Source: Thermoanaerobaculia bacterium (lineage in GTDB: Bacteria > Acidobacteriota > Thermoanaerobaculia > Multivoradales > UBA5704). From it: a DNA stretch of 6,996 nt. The first letter of the stretch is position 1. Each line of letters starts with the position of its first letter. The DNA lies in NCBI GenBank assembly GCA_025937035.1, contig JAICSG010000202.1, forward strand, positions 1 through 6,996, written 5' to 3'. The notes under the pieces are model-generated. The model was not told the DNA's origin. It saw only the letters and a program-made list of their open reading frames with translations, and did not search any database. Below are positions 1-6,996 of this stretch, in pieces. A program made the position numbers and the translations under genes.

Positions 1-1339
<1,339 letters not shown>

Positions 1340-1360
1340 CCCGCGCCAGAGACCGCACCC

Positions 1361-1846
1361 ATGGGCGTCCTGACGCAGACCCGCCAGCTCCTCCTCTACA
1401 CGCTCTGGGCGGACCGGACCTGTCTGGACGCCGTCCGGGGGGTGGATCCCGAGGCCCTGACCCGCGACGCCGGAGTGAGCTTCGGCTCCCTCCTGGGGAC
1501 CCTCTGCCACATCCTGGGCTCGCAGCGGCGCTGGCTGGCGCGCTTCACCGGCCAGCAGGCCACGATGGACGATCCCGGCTTCCAGGACCTGGAGCCGCTG
1601 GCCGCCGCCTGGTCCGAGACCGCCTCCGAGCTGGAGTTCTTCCTCGCCTCCCTGACCGAGGAGCAGCTCGCGGCCGAGATCACCTGGGTGGATACCGAGG
1701 GCCCGGTCTACACCCGGCCGCTCTGGCAGCCGGTCTGCCACATGGTGAATCACTCGACGTACCACCGGGGGCAGGTGGTCTCGCTGCTGCGCCAGCTCGG
1801 GTACGAGCCGCCGGAGACGGATCTGATCCGGTTCTTCCTGAAATAG
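1361..1846 (+). CDS. DinB-family putative metal-dependent protein
   Basis: A 161-residue protein of the DinB/YfiT-like four-helix-bundle family, whose members bind a divalent metal through three histidines; some act as thiol-dependent S-transferases or hydrolases. The probable metal ligands are His50 (in TLCHILG) and His131 and His135 in [13 protein letters not shown], which is the best-conserved part of the family. Length is normal and no signal peptide or membrane segment is seen. The ATG is chosen because the first helix ([16 protein letters not shown]) starts about ten residues in, as is usual. No clear Shine-Dalgarno sequence precedes it, so translation may depend on coupling to the mutase gene, which ends 21 bases upstream. 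It lies between the two subunit genes of the mutase on the same strand, which suggests co-expression. A role in cobalamin or acyl-CoA metabolism is only a guess from position, and the substrate is unknown. Confidence 0.88.
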   Translation: MGVLTQTRQLLLYTLWADRTCLDAVRGVDPEALTRDAGVSFGSLLGTLCHILGSQRRWLARFTGQQATMDDPGFQDLEPLAAAWSETASELEFFLASLTEEQLAAEITWVDTEGPVYTRPLWQPVCHMVNHSTYHRGQVVSLLRQLGYEPPETDLIRFFLK

Positions 1847-1865
1847 AGGGGCTGAGCCCCCCTCT
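1845..1865 (+). terminator. stem-loop overlapping the DinB stop codon (weak terminator or RNA processing/insulating hairpin)
   Basis: AGAGGGG (1845-1851) is complementary to CCCCTCT (1859-1865) around a seven-base loop; an alternative fold is the tighter GGGGCT/AGCCCC pair. The left arm overlaps the TAG stop of the DinB gene. No T-run follows, so intrinsic termination would be inefficient. The hairpin sits directly before the putative promoter of the B12 subunit gene, and might lower read-through or stabilise the 3' end of the upstream message. Confidence 0.4.
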
Positions 1866-1873
1866 GCTACAAT
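1865..1873 (+). promoter_or_regulatory. extended -10 promoter element (TGCTACAAT) for the B12-binding subunit
   Basis: TG at 1865-1866, one base, then TACAAT at 1868-1873 (five of six bases of the -10 consensus) make an extended -10 element. The usual seven to nine bases to the start point place +1 at about 1880-1882, on or next to the ATG at 1882. No convincing -35 box is seen 16-18 bases upstream, which is tolerable for an extended -10 promoter. The absence of a Shine-Dalgarno sequence before the gene fits a leaderless transcript. Confidence 0.5.
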
Positions 1874-1881
1874 CCCGCGCC

Positions 1882-2292
1882 ATGAGTGAGAGAAGGCTGC
1901 GTATTCTGATCGCCAAGCCGGGCTTGGACGGGCACGACCGCGGGGCCAAGGTGGTGGCGCGGGCGCTGCGGGACGCGGGGCATGAGGTGATCTACACCGG
2001 CCTGCGCCAGACTCCGGAGCAGATCGCCGCCGCGGCGGTCCAGGAGGACGTGGACGCGGTGGGGCTGTCGATCCTCTCCGGGGCCCACAACGCGCTGCTG
2101 CCCGAGGTGACCCGGCTGCTCAGGGAGCAGGGGGCGGAGGACATCCTGGTCTTCGCCGGGGGGATCATCCCCGAGCAGGACATCTCCGGGCTCAAGGGCG
2201 CCGGCATCGATGAGATCTTCCTGCCCGGCACGTCGACGAAGTCGATCGTCGAGTACCTGCAAGGGCGTTTCGCCGCCGTCGCGGCTTCCTAA
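1882..2292 (+). CDS. B12-binding (small) subunit of acyl-CoA mutase
   Basis: A 136-residue stand-alone cobalamin-binding domain, the partner of the large subunit encoded upstream. It binds adenosylcobalamin base-off/His-on: His18 within [10 protein letters not shown] provides the lower axial ligand, and Lys12, Asp16 and Gly21 complete the DxHxxG signature. Ser63-Ile-Leu65 (SxL) and Gly93-Gly94 (FAGGIIP) line the pocket for the nucleotide tail. The separate subunit matches the architecture of isobutyryl-CoA and 2-hydroxyisobutyryl-CoA mutases (their small subunits are of about this length) and of split archaeal methylmalonyl-CoA mutases. It follows the DinB gene after 35 bases. The ATG has no Shine-Dalgarno sequence but lies nine bases after a TACAAT element, so the message may be leaderless. 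Codons upstream in the same frame stay open by chance for over a kilobase but do not belong to the gene. Family assignment is certain; the substrate follows the large subunit. Confidence 0.95.
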   Translation: MSERRLRILIAKPGLDGHDRGAKVVARALRDAGHEVIYTGLRQTPEQIAAAAVQEDVDAVGLSILSGAHNALLPEVTRLLREQGAEDILVFAGGIIPEQDISGLKGAGIDEIFLPGTSTKSIVEYLQGRFAAVAAS

Positions 2293-2306
2293 AACCCGTG
2301 CCGGGA

Positions 2307-2315
2307 TGCTACGTT
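2307..2315 (+). promoter_or_regulatory. possible extended -10 element (TGCTACGTT) for the receiver-protein gene
   Basis: TG at 2307-2308, then C and TACGTT at 2310-2315, repeats the TGCTAC core seen before the B12 subunit gene. Transcription would start near 2322-2324, leaving a leader of about 13 bases that still contains the ribosome-binding site. There is no clear -35 box. It lies in the 43-base gap after the mutase subunit stop, next to a weak CCCG/CGGG hairpin (2295-2305), so the receiver gene may be its own unit. Confidence 0.35.
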
Positions 2316-2325
2316 AGGGTGCTCA

Positions 2326-2333
2326 GGGAGGAG
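2326..2333 (+). promoter_or_regulatory. strong ribosome-binding site of the receiver-protein gene
   Basis: GGGAGGAG ends two bases before the ATG at 2336, with the GGAGG core about five bases away. It fixes the start of the gene and contrasts with the two preceding genes, which lack a Shine-Dalgarno sequence. Confidence 0.7.
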
Positions 2334-2335
2334 CC

Positions 2336-3580
2336 ATGAAGAGAAGGATCCTGCTGGCGGATGACAGCGTCACCATCCAGAAGGTCATCGAGCTGACGTT
2401 TATGGACGAGGACTACGAGGTCCGCGCCGTCAGCAACGGCGACGACGCGGTGAAGCTCCTGCCGGAGATGACGCCGGACTTCGTGATCGCCGACGTCCAC
2501 ATGCCCGGGGCCAACGGCTACGAGGTCTGCCGGCGGTCCAAGGCCCTGAATCCGGCCGTGCCGGTGCTGCTGCTGGTGGGCACCTTCGAGCCGTTCGACG
2601 AGGGCCAGGCCCGCTCTGCCGGGGCGGATTCGCACCTCAAGAAGCCGTTCGACTCGCAGGAGCTGCTGCAGCGGGTGGAGGAGCTGATCGCCGCCAGGCC
2701 CGCGGCTCCCGCCGCGCCGGCCGCTCCCGCCGCCGGTCCCACGCCCACCGGGGTGGCCGACTGGGCGGCTCAAGCCTCGCCGGCGCCCCGGCCGCTGTCC
2801 GACTGGACGGCCGAGCCCGCGCCGCCTCCGGCCGCGGCCCCGGCGGCCCCCGCCGCTCCCGCGGTGCCGGACTGGATGTCCCAGCCCGCGGCGCCGTCCT
2901 TCGGCGCCGACACGGAGCCGGGGCTGGGGACGGCGTCGCTTCCGCAATTCCAGGAAGAGCCGTCCTGGGGGAGCTTCGAGCTGGAGCCGGAGCCCTCCTC
3001 CTCGCCCTTCGCCGTGCCCCCGCCGGCGGCCCCGCAGCCGTTCGACCGCGAGCCGTCGTTCACCCTGGAGCCGGACCCCGGCTATCAGGCCGAGGCCGAG
3101 CCGGTCTTCTCGCTGGAGTCCCAGGAGCAATCCTCCTTCGCCATCCGCGAGGACGTCTTCGGTGCTCCCAGCGAGCTCTCGTTCGACGAGGCGCCGCAGG
3201 ACCGCTACATCCTCGAGGAGCCTGGGCCCGTGGCCAACGAATTCAACTGGGCGCCGGAGCCGGAGCCCACGCCGCGGGAGGAGCAGCCATTCGAGCCGGA
3301 GCCGGCCGCGGCGGCGGCGCCCGCCTGGGACGTGCCCGAGCCGGAGCCGGTCTATCCGCCCGCTCCCGGCCAGCCCGCCTACGAGCCCTCGCCGGCGGCG
3401 CACGCCGGCGGCAACGGCAACGGGCGGCTCTCGGACGACGACGTGGACCGCATCGCCCGCCGGGTGGTGGAGCTGCTGGGCGACCGCGCCGTGCGGGACG
3501 TGGCCTGGGAGGTGATCCCGGACATGGCGGAGGTGATCATCCGCGACCGGCTGCGCGAGCTGGAGTCCCAGGTCGAGTAG
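2336..3580 (+). CDS. response-regulator receiver protein with long disordered linker and C-terminal helical module
   Basis: A 414-residue soluble protein. Residues 1-121 form a CheY-like receiver: acidic pair Asp9-Asp10, phospho-acceptor Asp53 in [13 protein letters not shown], switch Thr83, and Lys103-Pro104. All catalytic residues are present, so it should accept phosphate from a histidine kinase. Residues 122 to about 362 are low-complexity Ala/Pro/Glu-rich and probably disordered. They carry repeated short motifs: Asp-Trp at 142-143, 156-157 and 179-180; Phe-x-Leu-Glu starting at 214, 242 and 258; and further Trp sites at 305 and 331. Residues 364-414 look like two or three amphipathic helices around WEVIP (391-395). 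I have an unverified impression that this tail recurs on other long receivers in deltaproteobacteria and Acidobacteria. No DNA-binding, GGDEF, HD-GYP or kinase domain is seen, so a protein-protein output is more likely than transcription control. No cognate kinase lies in the window. The pathway (motility, polarity, other) is unknown. Confidence 0.9.
   Translation: MKRRILLADDSVTIQKVIELTFMDEDYEVRAVSNGDDAVKLLPEMTPDFVIADVHMPGANGYEVCRRSKALNPAVPVLLLVGTFEPFDEGQARSAGADSHLKKPFDSQELLQRVEELIAARPAAPAAPAAPAAGPTPTGVADWAAQASPAPRPLSDWTAEPAPPPAAAPAAPAAPAVPDWMSQPAAPSFGADTEPGLGTASLPQFQEEPSWGSFELEPEPSSSPFAVPPPAAPQPFDREPSFTLEPDPGYQAEAEPVFSLESQEQSSFAIREDVFGAPSELSFDEAPQDRYILEEPGPVANEFNWAPEPEPTPREEQPFEPEPAAAAAPAWDVPEPEPVYPPAPGQPAYEPSPAAHAGGNGNGRLSDDDVDRIARRVVELLGDRAVRDVAWEVIPDMAEVIIRDRLRELESQVE
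2699..2868 (+). repeat. Ala-Pro coding low-complexity blocks
   Basis: Two GC-rich imperfect repeats, about 2699-2735 and 2819-2865, encode Ala-Ala-Pro triplets inside the receiver protein. They flank and separate the three Asp-Trp motifs, acting as flexible spacers. Such near-identical codon runs are prone to length change by slippage or recombination. Confidence 0.6.
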
Positions 3581-3585
3581 CACAG

Positions 3586-3605
3586 CCTTCGGCACGGGCC
3601 GGAGG
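3586..3605 (+). other. upstream stem-loop in the receiver gene 3' region
   Basis: CCTTCGGC (3586-3593) and GCCGGAGG (3598-3605) pair over eight positions with one G-U pair around an ACGG loop. It begins five bases after the TAG stop and stands five bases before the strong terminator hairpin, making tandem hairpins. No T-run follows it, so a role in 3'-end protection is more likely than termination. Confidence 0.45.
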
Positions 3606-3610
3606 CGGAC

Positions 3611-3645
3611 AGGGAGCGGTGGCATCACCGCTCCCTTCTGTTTGT
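3611..3645 (+). terminator. intrinsic terminator after the receiver gene
   Basis: AGGGAGCGGTG (3611-3621) pairs perfectly with CACCGCTCCCT (3626-3636), an 11-bp GC-rich stem with a GCAT loop, followed by TTCTGTTTGT. This is the clearest terminator of the window and separates the receiver gene from valS. Its right arm can also pair with a second copy of the left-arm sequence downstream (3646-3653). Confidence 0.82.
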
Positions 3646-3657
3646 GGAGCGGTTTTT
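3627..3657 (+). terminator. alternative second terminator hairpin, mutually exclusive with the first
   Basis: ACCGCTCC (3627-3634), the right arm of the first terminator, is also complementary to GGAGCGGT (3646-3653), leaving an 11-base loop; TTTT follows (3654-3657). The 8-bp stem plus T-run is itself terminator-like. It cannot form together with the 11-bp stem. It may be a backup terminator or a switch; the sequence alone does not decide. Confidence 0.45.
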
Positions 3658-3681
3658 CGGAAAAGATACGCGAACCGAGAT

Positions 3682-3687
3682 GGAGGT
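3682..3687 (+). promoter_or_regulatory. Shine-Dalgarno GGAGGT before an upstream in-frame GTG of valS
   Basis: GGAGGT at 3682-3687 stands five bases before GTG at 3693, in frame with valS. It is a better ribosome-binding site than the G-run before the family-typical ATG at 3756. If used, it adds 21 residues to the N-terminus of the synthetase. Confidence 0.55.
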
Positions 3688-3755
3688 GGGCCGTGAGCGG
3701 CACCAGCACGGAGACGGCGACGACGATACTGAATTCGACCCCCTTGGGGGGGGAG

Positions 3756-6380
<2,625 letters not shown>

Positions 6381-6388
6381 AAGCCTGT

Positions 6389-6396
6389 AAAGGAGG
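6389..6396 (+). promoter_or_regulatory. ribosome-binding site that sets the GTG start of the biotin ligase
   Basis: AAAGGAGG at 6389-6396 is a near-perfect anti-16S match three bases before GTG at 6400. It lies in the 19-base gap after valS and supports a non-ATG start and translation from the valS message. Confidence 0.75.
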
Positions 6397-6399
6397 CCT

Positions 6400-6996
6400 G
6401 TGGGCTACGATCGCTATTTCCAGGAGCTGCTGGAGAGGCGCCGGCAGAGAGGCGGCCCGGAGAACGTCGTGATCCTGTCCGAGGTGGGCTCGACCAACGC
6501 CCTCGCCCGCGCCATCGCCACCCACTACCAGAACGAGGACGAGAAGCTCCGTCCGCTGGTCCTGCTCGCCTTCGAGCAGACGGGAGGCCGCGGCCGCCAG
6601 GGGCGGAGCTGGTCGAGCCCGGCCGGCAAGGGGGCCTACGTCACGCGGGTGATCGAGGCGGACGATCCGGCCCTCCTCCAGACCCTCCCCCTGCTGGTGG
6701 GCGTCGGGCTCTGCCGGGCGCTCTCCGCGCACCTGCCCGTCCCCTGCCGCCTCAAGTGGCCGAACGACCTGCTGGTCGAGGTGGCGGGGGAGCGCCGGAA
6801 GATCGGCGGCATCCTGATCGAGGCCCTGGTGCGGCCGGGCGAGCGCACCCTGGGGATCATCGGCTTCGGGGTCAACCTCTTCCACGAGGCGGAGGACCTG
6901 CCGGAGACCGGGACCTCTCTCCGGCTGCTGGGGGGGGACGGGACCAGCCTGGCGGACCTCACCTGGGATCTGGTGCTGGGGGTGGAGGCCGAGCTC
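6400..6996 (+). CDS. birA: biotin--[biotin carboxyl-carrier protein] ligase, 3'-partial, no DNA-binding domain
   Basis: The first 199 codons of a biotin-protein ligase, cut by the right edge. It activates biotin with ATP and attaches it to a lysine of carboxylase carrier proteins. Visible family motifs, in order: EVGSTN (28-33); the biotinyl-AMP loop GGRGRQGRSW (62-71), equivalent to GRGRRGR of E. coli BirA; KWPNDLL (119-125); RKIGGILIE (133-141), with the biotin-binding Lys region; and GFGVNL (155-160). The catalytic domain starts within the first 30 residues, so the N-terminal helix-turn-helix of bifunctional BirA is missing and no self-regulation through DNA binding is expected. The small SH3-like C-terminal domain would lie beyond the window. 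The GTG start is supported by AAAGGAGG. It should be co-transcribed with valS. One client could be propionyl-CoA carboxylase, but no carboxylase is in view. Confidence 0.93.
   Translation, partial: MGYDRYFQELLERRRQRGGPENVVILSEVGSTNALARAIATHYQNEDEKLRPLVLLAFEQTGGRGRQGRSWSSPAGKGAYVTRVIEADDPALLQTLPLLVGVGLCRALSAHLPVPCRLKWPNDLLVEVAGERRKIGGILIEALVRPGERTLGIIGFGVNLFHEAEDLPETGTSLRLLGGDGTSLADLTWDLVLGVEAEL

Noticed and set aside
3642..3670. sigma70-type promoter for valS (TTGTGG ... GATACG)
   Set aside because: The match to both boxes is poor and the first box lies inside the terminator tail. A promoter for valS is expected between 3640 and 3740, but I cannot place it.
3642..3692. TTG at 3642 as the start of valS
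   Set aside because: It lies in the terminator tail, has no ribosome-binding site, and would add residues unlike any synthetase N-terminus; GTG 3693 and ATG 3756 are better.
3581..3755. T-box riboswitch or valine leader-peptide attenuator before valS
   Set aside because: No T-box consensus, no specifier-loop architecture and no short open frame rich in valine codons. Only the competing hairpins remain.

Overview
The window is high-GC bacterial DNA, densely coding and entirely on the + strand. It holds six genes, the first cut at the left edge and the last at the right edge. A split B12-dependent acyl-CoA mutase, a long receiver protein with a disordered Ala/Pro/Glu-rich linker, and a GC-rich valS-birA pair would fit an Acidobacteriota-like or deltaproteobacterial-type genome. 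That is an impression from gene content and codon use, not a proof.

Region 1 (1-2292) is a cobalamin mutase locus. It contains the catalytic large subunit (5' end missing), a small DinB-family metal-binding protein, and the separate 136-residue B12-binding subunit. The two mutase subunits should form one enzyme that rearranges the carbon skeleton of an acyl-CoA. The usual automatic name would be methylmalonyl-CoA mutase. However, the residue at the position of the carboxylate-binding Arg207 of Propionibacterium mutase is Gln, which points to an isobutyryl-CoA-type or hydroxyacyl-CoA-type substrate. The B12 subunit has no Shine-Dalgarno sequence. It has an extended -10 element just upstream of its ATG, so it may be made from a leaderless transcript.

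Region 2 (2293-3657) holds a receiver-domain protein with its own probable promoter and a strong ribosome-binding site. Its receiver domain is canonical. A roughly 240-residue low-complexity linker follows, carrying repeated short aromatic motifs, and then a compact C-terminal helical module with no recognisable DNA-binding or enzyme domain. The gene is followed by a tandem-hairpin terminator region. There, one arm can pair with either of two copies of GGAGCGGT, giving two mutually exclusive hairpins, each with a T-rich tail.

Region 3 (3658-6996) is a housekeeping pair: valyl-tRNA synthetase, then a biotin-protein ligase without a DNA-binding domain, 19 bases downstream and probably co-transcribed. 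The start of valS is ambiguous between a GTG with an excellent ribosome-binding site and a downstream ATG that fits the family.

No tRNA, rRNA, CRISPR array, insertion sequence or attachment site is visible. No gap without a gene exceeds about 175 bases. I see no clearly new multi-gene system. The most unusual points are the substrate-pocket substitution in the mutase, the leaderless B12 subunit, the competing hairpins before valS, and the architecture of the receiver protein.
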